A DNA stretch of 64,000 bases. It comes from Verrucomicrobiaceae bacterium. Lineage in GTDB: Bacteria; Verrucomicrobiota; Verrucomicrobiia; Verrucomicrobiales; Akkermansiaceae. This document shows positions 33,523 to 42,625 of this stretch, one piece after another; the first letter of the stretch is position 1, and every line of letters begins with the position of its first letter. The notes below the pieces were generated by a model, which saw only the letters and a program-made list of their open reading frames with translations, did not search any database and was not told the origin of the DNA. The stretch is taken from assembly GCA_027486655.1 (NCBI GenBank), contig JAIXOR010000017.1, positions 1-64,000 of the forward strand, written 5' to 3'. A program made the position numbers and the translations under genes.

Positions 33523-36500
33523 TCAGCGGGTGATGGTTTCGTCGAGGTTGAGGACCTGGCTGGCGAGCACGGTCCAGGCGGCAAGTTCGGCGGGGTCGCC
33601 CTCTGATGTCGGCGGGGATTCACCGGTGGCAAGGACTTGTTTCGCGTCTTCGGGTTGCTTGCGGAAGTTGGCGAGCACTTCATCGAAGGAAGTGCGGAGG
33701 ACGGATTTCTCGTCATCCGAGAAGGTGCGGGCGAGCAGGCTCAGCGAGATGTGATCGACGCGGGCGGAGAAATCCGGGGAGGCTTTCACAGCGCGGGCGG
33801 CGAGGACGCGCGCGGCTTCGACAAACTGCGGGTCGTTCAACAACACGAGCGCCTGGAGCGGCGTGTTGGTGCGATCCCGGCGGACGCAGAAGCTCTCGCG
33901 GGTGGGGGCGTTGAAGATCTCCATCGAGGGTGGGGCGGCGGTGCGTTTCCACATCGTGTAGATCGAGCGGCGGTAGAGGCCCTCGCCCTTGTCCTGGCGG
34001 TAGGTGCGGGTGTTGGACTGGGGCATGGCGACGGCCTCCCAGATGCCTTCCGGCTGATAGGGCCGGACGGGCGGGCCGCCGACCTTGGTGGAGAGCAGGC
34101 CGGAGGCGGCCAGAGCGAGATCGCGGATCGGTTCCGCATCGAGGCGGACGCGCGGGCCGCGGGCGAGCAGGCGGTTGGAGGGATCCTTTTCGAGTTTCTC
34201 CGGAGTGACCGTGGCGGACTGGCGGTAGGTGGCGGAGGACACCATGAGGCGGATCATGCGGCGGTGGTCCCATTTCGAGGCGATGAACTCGGCGGCGAGC
34301 CAATCGAGCAGCTTCGGATGGCTGGGGCGTGCGCCCATGATGCCGAAGTCGTCATTGGTTTCCACGATGCCGGTGCCGAAGATGTAATACCAGGCGCGGT
34401 TCATCGTGACGCGGGCGGGCAGTGGGTTGGTGGGATCGTTCAACCAACGGGCGAGGCCGAGGCGATTGCGGGGAGCGTCCTTGGGCAGGGGCGGCAGGAC
34501 GGCAGGCACATCGGGGGACACCTTGTCGCCCTTGTCCGAATACACGCCGCGTTTGAGGACGTGGGCGAAGGGCTCGGACTTTTTCTCCTCCATCACCAGC
34601 GAGACCGCGCCGCGGGAGCGGATGGCGGATTGCTCGGACTTGAGTGCGTCGAGATTCTTGGCGAGATCGCGCGAGGCGGGATCGAGGTTGGCGAGGTAGT
34701 ATTGATAGAGCGCGTCGAGCTGGGGCTTGGTGCGCTGGTCCGCGGGCAGTGAGACCACGTGGCGGAGCAGGGCATTGCTGGAAAGCGCGGCGATTTCCGC
34801 GGCAGGAAGGAGGCGGCGGTAGAAACGGAAGTCCTGCAAGGCGACGGAGCCGCCGTTGAGCTTGGACTCACCGCCCTCGCGCACGCCGAGGCGGAGTGGG
34901 ACGTTGGTTTCGATGTTACCGCCGACGGAATTCGGGTCAGTGGAGGTTTTGACGCGGGTGCCGTTCACATAGATCGCGTGGGCCTGGTGACCGGAGGTGG
35001 ATCCATCGAAGGTGACCATGACGTGGTGCCACTCGCCGGGTTTGAGAGGTTCCGGGGCGACGGTCTTGTTCGCGGCCTTGTCCCACGTGTCGATGACGTG
35101 GCTGGCGGGTTGTCCGCCTTGCAGGTAGAGGTCCCAACCGCGGTAGGACTGCGCGGGATTCATGCGGGCGATGACGGCGCCGGTGGGTTTGCCCTCGACG
35201 CGGATGAAGCCGCCAAAGGAAACGCGGTCGGCGCGGGAAAAGGAGGCGATGTCGCCAAGGTCCACAGGTTTGTCGCTAACGACGGGGGCCTTGCCGAGTG
35301 GAGCATCGATGCGGACAAGCTCCGCAGGCCACTCGCGGGGCTGGCCGTCCACGGTGCCACGGATCGGCCCATCGGGCTCGGCGAGCGGCAGGTGGAGGGC
35401 GAGGGTGGAATCGATGGGCTGGGCGGGGGCGATGGTGGCGTTGGCCAGCCAGGCGTCGAAGTCGGGGCGGGCCTGGTTTTTGCGATCGGCGATCTGTTTT
35501 TCCATGCCGCTGATTTCGGTGGCGACGGCGGCCCAGCGGGCGCGGTCCTCGGGGAGCGGGACGAAGACATTGGGCGGGTGCTCGGCGTTATTGCCATCGA
35601 GCGCGGACATGGGAGTGTTGCGGAAGAAGGCGGTGAGAGAGTAAAACTCCTTCTCGGAAACGGGGTCGAACTTGTGATCGTGGCAGGCGGCGCAGCCGGT
35701 GGTGAGTCCGAGCCAGATGGCGGAGACGGTGTCCACGCGGTCCTTGGCGTAGATCGCCTCGTATTCCGCGCCGATGGCTCCGCCCTCGCCGGTGGTGGCG
35801 AGGCAGCGAGAGAATCCGGTGGCGACCTGTTGATCGAGCGTGCGGCCGGGCAGGAGGTCACCGGCGATCTGCTCGGTGGTGAACTGGTCCCAAGGCATGT
35901 TTTGCTGGAAGGCGCGGATCACCCAGTCGCGGTAGGGCCAGATCGAGCGGTAGTTGTCGATGTGGATGCCGTGGGTGTCCGCGTAGCGGGCGGCGTCCAG
36001 CCAGTGGCGGGCGAAGTGTTCGGCGCTGGCGGTGGTGGCGAGCAGGCGGTCCGCCTCGGCCTCGACGGCGGCCTGCGGGCTGGCGGCGAGGTTTTTGACG
36101 AAGGCCTCGGTCTCGGCCGGGCTGGGTGGCAGGCCGGTGAGGTCCAGCGTGAGGCGGCGGTGGAAGCGGCGGGGCTCCTCGGGTGGATTCGGTTTGAATC
36201 CGGTGGCATCGAGTTTCTCGGCGATGAAGCGGTCAATGGGATTCGCCGCCCAGCCTTCACCGGCAGTGGGGGCTGGGGCTTGGGCGATGGGAGCAAAGGA
36301 CCAGTGGGCCTCGTATTCGGCGCCTTGTTCGATCCAGCGTTCGAGCAGGGCGATCTCTCGGGTTTTGAGGGTCTTGTGGCTCTTGGGCGGCGGCATGATC
36401 ACATCCGGATCGGCCGAATGGATCAGTTTCATCATGAGGGATTCCTCGGGTTTTCCCTTGATGATCACCGGGCGTCCGTCGTCGCGAAGGGCAAAGGCGT

Positions 36501-36756
36501 CTTCCACGCGATCGAGGCGGAGAGGCGACTTTTTGGGTTCGCGGGTTTTGGCGTCCGGGCCGTGGCAATGGTAGCAGTATTCGGAGAGGATCGGCTGGAT
36601 GTGCTCGTTGAACGAGACCTTGGCCGGCAGGAGTTCCTGAGCCGGCTCCGGGGCTGGAGGCTCGGGAGGCCGGGAGGCGGAAGCCGTGGTGGATTTGGAA
36701 TCGCACGCGACGAGAAGCGCGGCGAGTCCGAGGGTGATGGAGAGTTTTCCGAACAT
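33523..36756 (-). CDS. Planctomycete-type cytochrome C lipoprotein (PSCyt1-DUF1549-LamG-DUF1553)
   Basis: A 1077-residue lipoprotein: signal peptide ending LLVACDS with a lipidated Cys. Domains in order: PSCyt1 with the heme motif CYHCH (about 61-65), DUF1549 (about 170-390, HWLDAARYADTHG, TTGCAACHDHKFDP with a second CxxCH), a concanavalin/LamG-like insert (about 445-650), and C-terminal DUF1553 (about 750-1060, RVTMNRAWYYIFGTG, LLDWLAAEF). It is translated just ahead of the DUF1501 gene. An electron-transfer step coupled to polysaccharide breakdown has been suggested for such pairs but is unproven. Confidence 0.9.
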   Translation of the reverse strand: MFGKLSITLGLAALLVACDSKSTTASASRPPEPPAPEPAQELLPAKVSFNEHIQPILSEYCYHCHGPDAKTREPKKSPLRLDRVEDAFALRDDGRPVIIKGKPEESLMMKLIHSADPDVIMPPPKSHKTLKTREIALLERWIEQGAEYEAHWSFAPIAQAPAPTAGEGWAANPIDRFIAEKLDATGFKPNPPEEPRRFHRRLTLDLTGLPPSPAETEAFVKNLAASPQAAVEAEADRLLATTASAEHFARHWLDAARYADTHGIHIDNYRSIWPYRDWVIRAFQQNMPWDQFTTEQIAGDLLPGRTLDQQVATGFSRCLATTGEGGAIGAEYEAIYAKDRVDTVSAIWLGLTTGCAACHDHKFDPVSEKEFYSLTAFFRNTPMSALDGNNAEHPPNVFVPLPEDRARWAAVATEISGMEKQIADRKNQARPDFDAWLANATIAPAQPIDSTLALHLPLAEPDGPIRGTVDGQPREWPAELVRIDAPLGKAPVVSDKPVDLGDIASFSRADRVSFGGFIRVEGKPTGAVIARMNPAQSYRGWDLYLQGGQPASHVIDTWDKAANKTVAPEPLKPGEWHHVMVTFDGSTSGHQAHAIYVNGTRVKTSTDPNSVGGNIETNVPLRLGVREGGESKLNGGSVALQDFRFYRRLLPAAEIAALSSNALLRHVVSLPADQRTKPQLDALYQYYLANLDPASRDLAKNLDALKSEQSAIRSRGAVSLVMEEKKSEPFAHVLKRGVYSDKGDKVSPDVPAVLPPLPKDAPRNRLGLARWLNDPTNPLPARVTMNRAWYYIFGTGIVETNDDFGIMGARPSHPKLLDWLAAEFIASKWDHRRMIRLMVSSATYRQSATVTPEKLEKDPSNRLLARGPRVRLDAEPIRDLALAASGLLSTKVGGPPVRPYQPEGIWEAVAMPQSNTRTYRQDKGEGLYRRSIYTMWKRTAAPPSMEIFNAPTRESFCVRRDRTNTPLQALVLLNDPQFVEAARVLAARAVKASPDFSARVDHISLSLLARTFSDDEKSVLRTSFDEVLANFRKQPEDAKQVLATGESPPTSEGDPAELAAWTVLASQVLNLDETITR

Positions 36757-36843
36757 GTCCTTCGTTTGGGTTGGCCCTTACGCAATGAGGCACTGCGGTT
36801 ATTTCAGCGCGAATGGGGGGGATTTTCCGCATGCTCGCCAGCG

Positions 36844-38226
36844 TCAGGACGGGAGGCGGTGGGTGGTCATCACCTCACGGAGCCAAAACGCGGAATCCTT
36901 CGGCGTGCGGCGCTGGGTTTCATAGTCCACGTGCACGAGGCCGAAGCGCTGCTTGTAGCCTTCCGCCCACTCGAAGTTGTCGAGAATGGACCAGTGGAAA
37001 TAGCCGCGGACGTCGGCTCCGTCGCCAATGGCGAGACCCAACTGGGTGAGGTAGCGGTGGAGGAAATCGATGCGCAGCGGGTCGTGCACCCGGCCATCGA
37101 GCGAGATCCAGTCCGCGAGGGAGACGCCGTTTTCGGTGACGATGACGGGCAGTTGGTAGCGTTCGTGCAGAAAGCGCGGGCCCCAGCGCAGGGATTCGGG
37201 AACGACGGGCCACTTGAAGGCGGAAAGGGGGGTGTGCGGTGGATGGGGCAGGCGGACCGGCTCACCGCTTGCGGAGGCGCGGTAGCGGGTGCCGGAGTAG
37301 ATGTTTGCGCCGTAGAAATCGACGGGTTGGGAGATGATGGCCATGTCGCCGGCTTCGATACGCGGCATGGCGTCTCCTGCGGCGCGGATGCCATCCTCGG
37401 GGTAGCTGCCGAAAACCACCGGATCACCCCACCAGGTGTTCGACCAGAGATTCGGCGGCATGCCCATGGAAGAAGCGTCGCCGCCGCTCACTGAGGCCAT
37501 CGAGCGTCGGGCGGCCTCGATATCAGCGGCATTTTCCGGGTCCTCGGGCACGGAGACGACTCCCACCGGGGCCCAGCCGATGATGGGTGGGGATTTCGCG
37601 TGTTCCCGAAGGATCTGCACCGCCCTGCCGTGGGCAAGCAACACATGGTGGCCGGCCCGCAGGCACTCCGCATGGCTCAGCCGCAGGCCCGGGGCGTTGG
37701 TGCCCGTGGCGTGACCAAATCCGAGGAAACACTGGGGCTCGTTGAGCGTGATCCAGTGCGAAACCCGATCCGAAAGCCGCTCCACCACCACCTTCACATA
37801 GTCCGCGAACCATCCGACGCTCGCCCGCTCCAACCACCCGCCCCGGCGGAAGAGTTCGAGTGGGTAGTCCCAGTGAAACAAGGTCACCCAGGGAGTGATG
37901 CCCGCCTCCAGGAGCGAGTCCACCAGGCGATCATAGAAATCCAGGCCAGCCCGGTTGACGCTGCCTGTTCCGGCCGGGATCACGCGTGGCCAGCTCACCG
38001 AGAGCCGGTAGTGGCGCACGCCCAGTTCCTTCATCAGCGCCACATCGGATGGATAGCGGTGGTAGTGGTCGCAAGCGATCTCGCCGCTGTGCCCGTCCAG
38101 CACCTTGCCGGGCACTTTGCAGAATTCATCCCAGACGCTGGGGCCCTTGCCATCCTCCGTGGCGGCTCCCTCGATCTGATAGGCGGCCGCAGCCACGCCC
38201 CAGGTGAAGTTTTCCGGGAAATCCAT
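36844..38226 (-). CDS. GH1 beta-glucosidase
   Basis: A 460-residue cytoplasmic enzyme (no signal peptide) hydrolysing beta-glucosides or beta-galactosides. The GH1 N-terminal signature FTWGVAAAAYQIEGA is present. The acid/base Glu lies in TLNEPQ (about residue 165), and the nucleophile Glu in VIVTENGVS (about 355). ATG 38226 (MDFPENF) fits the family start; another ATG three codons upstream (38235) is possible. It is divergent from the exonuclease gene, with starts about 90 bp apart. Confidence 0.93.
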   Translation of the reverse strand: MDFPENFTWGVAAAAYQIEGAATEDGKGPSVWDEFCKVPGKVLDGHSGEIACDHYHRYPSDVALMKELGVRHYRLSVSWPRVIPAGTGSVNRAGLDFYDRLVDSLLEAGITPWVTLFHWDYPLELFRRGGWLERASVGWFADYVKVVVERLSDRVSHWITLNEPQCFLGFGHATGTNAPGLRLSHAECLRAGHHVLLAHGRAVQILREHAKSPPIIGWAPVGVVSVPEDPENAADIEAARRSMASVSGGDASSMGMPPNLWSNTWWGDPVVFGSYPEDGIRAAGDAMPRIEAGDMAIISQPVDFYGANIYSGTRYRASASGEPVRLPHPPHTPLSAFKWPVVPESLRWGPRFLHERYQLPVIVTENGVSLADWISLDGRVHDPLRIDFLHRYLTQLGLAIGDGADVRGYFHWSILDNFEWAEGYKQRFGLVHVDYETQRRTPKDSAFWLREVMTTHRLPS

Positions 38227-38314
38227 GGCTTCCATCGTGCAAAACTCCGGGTTCCCGAGTCAACGCGCATCCAAACGCTTGCCCGCATGCCCCGCCTGCG
38301 CCTATCAACGGCGC

Positions 38315-38881
38315 GTGGCAGGCAGGAACATCGTTTACTTCGATCTGGAAACCCAGCGCAGCTTCGGCGACGTGGGCGGATTTTCCAACAAGGACAAAAT
38401 GGGCATCTCGGTGGCCGTCACCTACAGCACGGCCCGCGGCACCTACGAAATCTATCCGGAGCACGAAATGGACAAGCTCGGAGAGGAACTGATCCGCGCG
38501 GATCTTGTCGTCGGCTGGAACCACCTGCAATTCGACTACCCGGTGCTCCAGCCCTACGTCTTCCACACGCTGGCCGAGCAAACGATCAACCTCGACATGA
38601 TGCTTGAGCTGGAAGCGATGATCGGTTTCCGCCTGAAGCTCGACAGCGTGGCCTCCGCCACCCTCGGCATGGGCAAGACCGCGGATGGCCTGGACGCCCT
38701 CAAGTGGTGGCAGGAGCACAAGAAATCCGGGGATTTCGCCCCGCTGCGCAAGATCGCCGAATACTGCGCCTTCGACGTGAAGGTGACCCGATTCGTCCAT
38801 GAATACGCCATGGAGCACGGGCTGTTGAAATACGATGACAAAAGCGGCCGCGTCACTGAAGTGGCCGTGCCCTGGAAGTAA
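38315..38881 (+). CDS. RNase H-like 3'-5' exonuclease (YprB-type)
   Basis: A 188-residue nuclease of the DnaQ-like superfamily. IVYFDLETQRSFGDVGGF holds the DxE metal-binding pair. VVGWNHLQFDYPVLQ has the second Asp region, and YCAFDVKVTRFVHEYA the last Asp. This spacing is that of YprB-type RNase H-like domains, often annotated as helicase-associated. I chose GTG 38315 because the upstream part of the open frame does not look protein-like and overlaps the GH1 start region. Role in DNA or RNA processing not specified. Confidence 0.75.
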   Translation: MAGRNIVYFDLETQRSFGDVGGFSNKDKMGISVAVTYSTARGTYEIYPEHEMDKLGEELIRADLVVGWNHLQFDYPVLQPYVFHTLAEQTINLDMMLELEAMIGFRLKLDSVASATLGMGKTADGLDALKWWQEHKKSGDFAPLRKIAEYCAFDVKVTRFVHEYAMEHGLLKYDDKSGRVTEVAVPWK

Positions 38882-38891
38882 AGGCGGCCGA

Positions 38892-38999
38892 TCAGAACCA
38901 GCCGACCATCAGGCCCACTTTCCACACCGTCCAGAGGAAGGTGAGGATCAGGGCGACAAGGAAGATCTTGATGCTGCGTTCGATGGAAGCACGTGTCAT
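38892..38999 (-). CDS. Small single-pass membrane protein
   Basis: A possible 35-residue protein. A basic N-terminus (MTRASIERSIK) is followed by a hydrophobic helix (IFLVALILTFLWTVW) and a short tail (KVGLMVGWF). There is no obvious ribosome binding site, and a longer frame exists upstream. It is convergent with the exonuclease gene. Support is composition only. Confidence 0.4.
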   Translation of the reverse strand: MTRASIERSIKIFLVALILTFLWTVWKVGLMVGWF

Positions 39000-39142
39000 G
39001 GCGGCGGTCTGTAGCGCGGGCCGGGCGATCCGCCAAGGGAAATGGCGGGGACGGAGGTGAAAAATCGGCCTGTGAATCCGGAAAACGCGCGGATGGGAAG
39101 CGGGTTTGGACATTTTCCCTCACATCGGATAGCACCACCGCC

Positions 39143-40714
39143 ATGAACGCATGGACCACCGCCGTTGAAACGCTGCACCGATGCCTCAAACTCGGGGTGA
39201 ATGAGTTCGTCATTTGCGCCGGGGCTCGGAATGCCGCGCTGATCGAGGCGATCGCCCGCGCCGAGGCGGCGGGCCTGGCCCGCACCTGGCGACATTTCGA
39301 GGAACGCAGCGCCGGTTTTTTCGCCCTCGGCCGCACGATGGACTCAGGCAAACCCTGCGCCGTGGTGACCACCAGCGGCACCGCCGTGGCCGAGTTGCTG
39401 CCTGCGGTGATCGAGGCGTTCTATCAGAACCGCCCGCTCGTCGCCCTCACCGCGGATCGCCCCGCCGCCTTCCGCGGGACCGGCGCACCGCAGTCGATCG
39501 ATCAGACCTCGCTCTTCGGTCCGCACGCCTTCACGGGGGATCCTGCGGACTGGGATGGCCGCGGCCCGCTGCACCTGAATGTGGAGATGGAAGAGGCCTT
39601 CGAGCCCGGCAGCGAAACCTTCCAAGGCGCGGAAACCGGCGTTTTCTCAGCAGCCCAGGAACGCCTCAACGTGGCCCATCTGGCCCGCTGGCTGCGGGAA
39701 GACCTTTACTTGGGCATCGTCGTGATGATCGGCGGCCTGGAAGCCGAGGAACGCGAGGAAGTCTTCCATTTCTGCCGCGACTTCGGCGCCCCGGTCGTGG
39801 CGGAGGCCACCAGCGGATTACGGGAGGCGCTGGAGAAACTCACCCTCCATGATGCGGACCGCGTTCTGAAAGCAAGACCCCCGGGAAAAATCCTGCGCCT
39901 CGGCGAGGTGCCGAGCGGCCGTTTTTGGAGGGATCTGGAGGATCTGCCGGAGACCTCGGTCTGGTCGGTCTGCCGCAATGGCCTGCCCGGGCTGGCCCGC
40001 CCTTCGGGCGTCACCCGCGGCGAGGTGGATCGCGTGATCCGTGCGCTCGGTGAGGTGGATCCTGCGGACGACGCGCTCGACCTGCTCGTCGGGGCCTCCG
40101 CCCGCGCGGCGCGATTGGAAGAGATGCTCGAATGCCACCCGGACAGCGAGCCGGGGCTCATGCGCACGCTTTCCCAATACGCCAGCATTGGCTCCTCGGT
40201 TTTCCTCGGCAACAGCCTGCCCATCCGCGAGTGGAACCTTTCCGCGCAGTGGCAACGCCCGGTGACCACCGTGCGCGCCAATCGCGGGGCCAATGGCATC
40301 GACGGACAGATCAGCACCTGGCTCGGCTGCACCGCGGAGGCAGAAAACGCATGGGCCGTCCTCGGCGACCTCACCGCCCTCTACGATCTCGCCGCGCCCT
40401 TTGTCCTGGATCAAGCGAACTGCGAGGGACGTGTGCTCGCCGTGATCAACAACCACGGCGGCCGCATCTTCGAGCGCCTTCCCCGCCTGCAATCGATGAG
40501 CCCGCGCGCCGCGGAGTGCATGACCAACTGGCATGCCGCCGATCTATCAGGAATCGCGACGCTTTGGGGGATGCTTCACGTCCGCGTGCGCACCGCGGAC
40601 GACTTCGACGCCTTCGAGCCGGGAGGGAAACCCGTGTTGTTGGAAATCACTCCCGACCCGGAACAAACGCGTCGTTTCTGGGCGGATTGGGACCGCATCC
40701 TCAGCCAGCGATGA
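39143..40714 (+). CDS. menD: 2-succinyl-5-enolpyruvyl-6-hydroxy-3-cyclohexene-1-carboxylate synthase
   Basis: A 523-residue thiamine-diphosphate enzyme of menaquinone synthesis that joins isochorismate and 2-oxoglutarate. Evidence: N-terminal VNEFVICAGARNAALIEAIARAE and the catalytic Glu region ARTWRHFEERSAGFFALG. Then come VTTSGTAVAELLPAVIEAFYQNRPLVALTADRP and C-terminal NRGANGIDGQISTWLG with the downstream ThDP/Mg motif VLGDLTALYD. ATG 39143 gives the standard family length. No other men gene is nearby. The 3' end overlaps the convergent DUF5069 gene by 14 bp. Confidence 0.9.
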   Translation: MNAWTTAVETLHRCLKLGVNEFVICAGARNAALIEAIARAEAAGLARTWRHFEERSAGFFALGRTMDSGKPCAVVTTSGTAVAELLPAVIEAFYQNRPLVALTADRPAAFRGTGAPQSIDQTSLFGPHAFTGDPADWDGRGPLHLNVEMEEAFEPGSETFQGAETGVFSAAQERLNVAHLARWLREDLYLGIVVMIGGLEAEEREEVFHFCRDFGAPVVAEATSGLREALEKLTLHDADRVLKARPPGKILRLGEVPSGRFWRDLEDLPETSVWSVCRNGLPGLARPSGVTRGEVDRVIRALGEVDPADDALDLLVGASARAARLEEMLECHPDSEPGLMRTLSQYASIGSSVFLGNSLPIREWNLSAQWQRPVTTVRANRGANGIDGQISTWLGCTAEAENAWAVLGDLTALYDLAAPFVLDQANCEGRVLAVINNHGGRIFERLPRLQSMSPRAAECMTNWHAADLSGIATLWGMLHVRVRTADDFDAFEPGGKPVLLEITPDPEQTRRFWADWDRILSQR

Positions 40715-41144
40715 CTTCCGCGTGGAAGCTCAACCAGTCGTCGAGGTTGTTGAGATTCACTGCATCCAGGATGCTGCCGTCATCCGGCAGGCCGTTGGCG
40801 GCGAGGATCGACTGGCGGACTTCATCCTTGTGGTGATAGCCGGTGATCGAGGCATTGAGCTCCGCCACCTTCGCCGCATCCAGCGAGCCGCCGCACTGCG
40901 CCAGCACCCAGGCCTCGCACTGCGGGTAAGTCGGCTTTTCCGCGGCGATGAAGCTGCGGAAGGCCTCCACTTCGATGCCAAGAGCGGAGAGCACCATCGT
41001 GTCGTATCCCGGCGCGCAGGCCGGATAATCCGGATGATCCTTGCCGACCGCAGCCAGCGAGGCCTTCTGCCAGAGGCGCGGAAGATGCAGGATGCCAAGT
41101 GGGCCGGCGGTGCCGGAACTGATGAGGGGTATGGTTTTGGACAT
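40701..41144 (-). CDS. DUF5069 family protein
   Basis: A 147-residue cytoplasmic protein of the DUF5069 family, common in Verrucomicrobiota and Planctomycetota. Typical features are LPRLWQKASLAAVGKDHPDYPACAPGYDTMVLSALGIEVEAFRSF and the C-terminal helical part. ATG 41144 (MSKTIPL) is the likely start; the longer frame to 41246 is not supported. Function unknown. It is convergent with menD and divergent from argH. Confidence 0.75.
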   Translation of the reverse strand: MSKTIPLISSGTAGPLGILHLPRLWQKASLAAVGKDHPDYPACAPGYDTMVLSALGIEVEAFRSFIAAEKPTYPQCEAWVLAQCGGSLDAAKVAELNASITGYHHKDEVRQSILAANGLPDDGSILDAVNLNNLDDWLSFHAEVIAG

Positions 41145-41244
41145 GTCCGGACGATAGGAAGCCCGCGCAAGCATGCAACCGGAAAGGCAATGCCATGTTT
41201 TTCTCGTTTCCATCAGCCCCTCCGCGGGTTTGAATCCGCGCGCC

Positions 41245-42600
41245 ATGTGGAAAGGCCGCTTCGCTCAAGACACCTCCTCGCTCGTCCAACAATTCGGCGA
41301 GTCCATCTCCTATGACTGGCGCTTGTTCCCGCACGACATCGCCGGGTCCATCGCCCACGCCCGGGCCCAGAAAAACGCCGGACTGCTCAACGAAGACGAG
41401 TTTTCCCAAATCGAGCGCGGCCTCAACGAAATCCTCGCCGACATCCAAGCCGCATCCTTCGAGTTCAAGACTTCGCTCGAGGACATCCACATGAACATCG
41501 AGGCGGAACTCACCAGACGCATCGGGGCCGCGGGCGCGAAACTCCACACCGCACGCTCACGCAACGACCAGGTGGCCACCGACACCCGCCTCTACTGCCG
41601 CACGGAGATCGATGGCCTGGTATCCGACATCAAGGCCCTTCAGCTCGCTTTGTTAGACCGAGCGGACAAATACGCCGCCACCGTCATCCCCGGCTACACC
41701 CACCTCCAGCGCGGACAACCGGTCACCGCAGGCCATCACTTCCTCGCTTACATCGAGATGCTCGAGCGCGACAAATCCCGCCTCGCGGACTGCCGGAAGC
41801 GCCTCAACATCTCACCGCTCGGCTCCGGAGCGCTGGCGGGCTCCACCATCAACCTCGACCGCCGCGCCATCGCCGCGGAACTCGGCTTCGACGGTGTGAC
41901 GCACAACTCGATGGATGCCATCGCGGACCGCGACTACATCGCCGAGCTCTTGTTCGTCATTTCACTCTGCGGCGCGCACCTCTCGCGCCTCAGCGAGGAC
42001 CTCATCCTGTGGTGCACGGCCGAGTTTGCCTTTGCCTCTCTATCAGACGCGCACACCACCGGTTCCTCGCTCATGCCGCAGAAGAAAAACCCGGACGTTT
42101 GCGAGCTCACCCGCGGCAAGACCGGAAGGCTGGTGGGAAACCTGATGAACCTGCTCGTCGCCATTAAGGGCCTGCCGCTCACCTACAACCGGGATCTTCA
42201 AGAAGACAAACCGCCGCTCTTCGATTCGGTGGACACGCTGAAGCTCATCCTCGCGGTGAACACCGAGATGATCGCCGCGATGGAACTGCGCGAGGAAAAC
42301 TGCAAGGCCGCCGCCTCCGATCCCATGCTGCTCGCCACCGATCTGGCCGATTACCTTGTGAAAAAAGGCGTGCCCTTCCGCCATGCCCACGAACTCGTCG
42401 GCAAGGCCGTGGCCCAGGCCATCGCCACCGGAACGCCGCTCGACCGGCTCGATCTAACAAACATCGATCCTGCCTACGGCCCGGACGCGAAGGATGTCTT
42501 CTCTCTGGACACCGCCCTCGCCGCACGGACCAACCCGGGCGCGCCCTCCCCGGCAAACGTCAGGGCGGAACTCGCAAAATGGCGAGCCGCCCTGGCTTGA
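41245..42600 (+). CDS. argH: Argininosuccinate lyase
   Basis: A 451-residue enzyme that splits argininosuccinate into arginine and fumarate, the last step of arginine synthesis. The start MWKGRFAQDTSSLVQQF is typical of the family. HTARSRNDQVATDTRLY, the catalytic His region TVIPGYTHLQRGQPVTAGHH, and the lyase signature GSSLMPQKKNPD (about residue 275) are all present. The length is normal. It stands alone, convergent with the NHL-repeat gene 26 bp downstream. Confidence 0.96.
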   Translation: MWKGRFAQDTSSLVQQFGESISYDWRLFPHDIAGSIAHARAQKNAGLLNEDEFSQIERGLNEILADIQAASFEFKTSLEDIHMNIEAELTRRIGAAGAKLHTARSRNDQVATDTRLYCRTEIDGLVSDIKALQLALLDRADKYAATVIPGYTHLQRGQPVTAGHHFLAYIEMLERDKSRLADCRKRLNISPLGSGALAGSTINLDRRAIAAELGFDGVTHNSMDAIADRDYIAELLFVISLCGAHLSRLSEDLILWCTAEFAFASLSDAHTTGSSLMPQKKNPDVCELTRGKTGRLVGNLMNLLVAIKGLPLTYNRDLQEDKPPLFDSVDTLKLILAVNTEMIAAMELREENCKAAASDPMLLATDLADYLVKKGVPFRHAHELVGKAVAQAIATGTPLDRLDLTNIDPAYGPDAKDVFSLDTALAARTNPGAPSPANVRAELAKWRAALA

Positions 42601-42625
42601 TTCCTCCTTCAGGCACCGGCCCTTC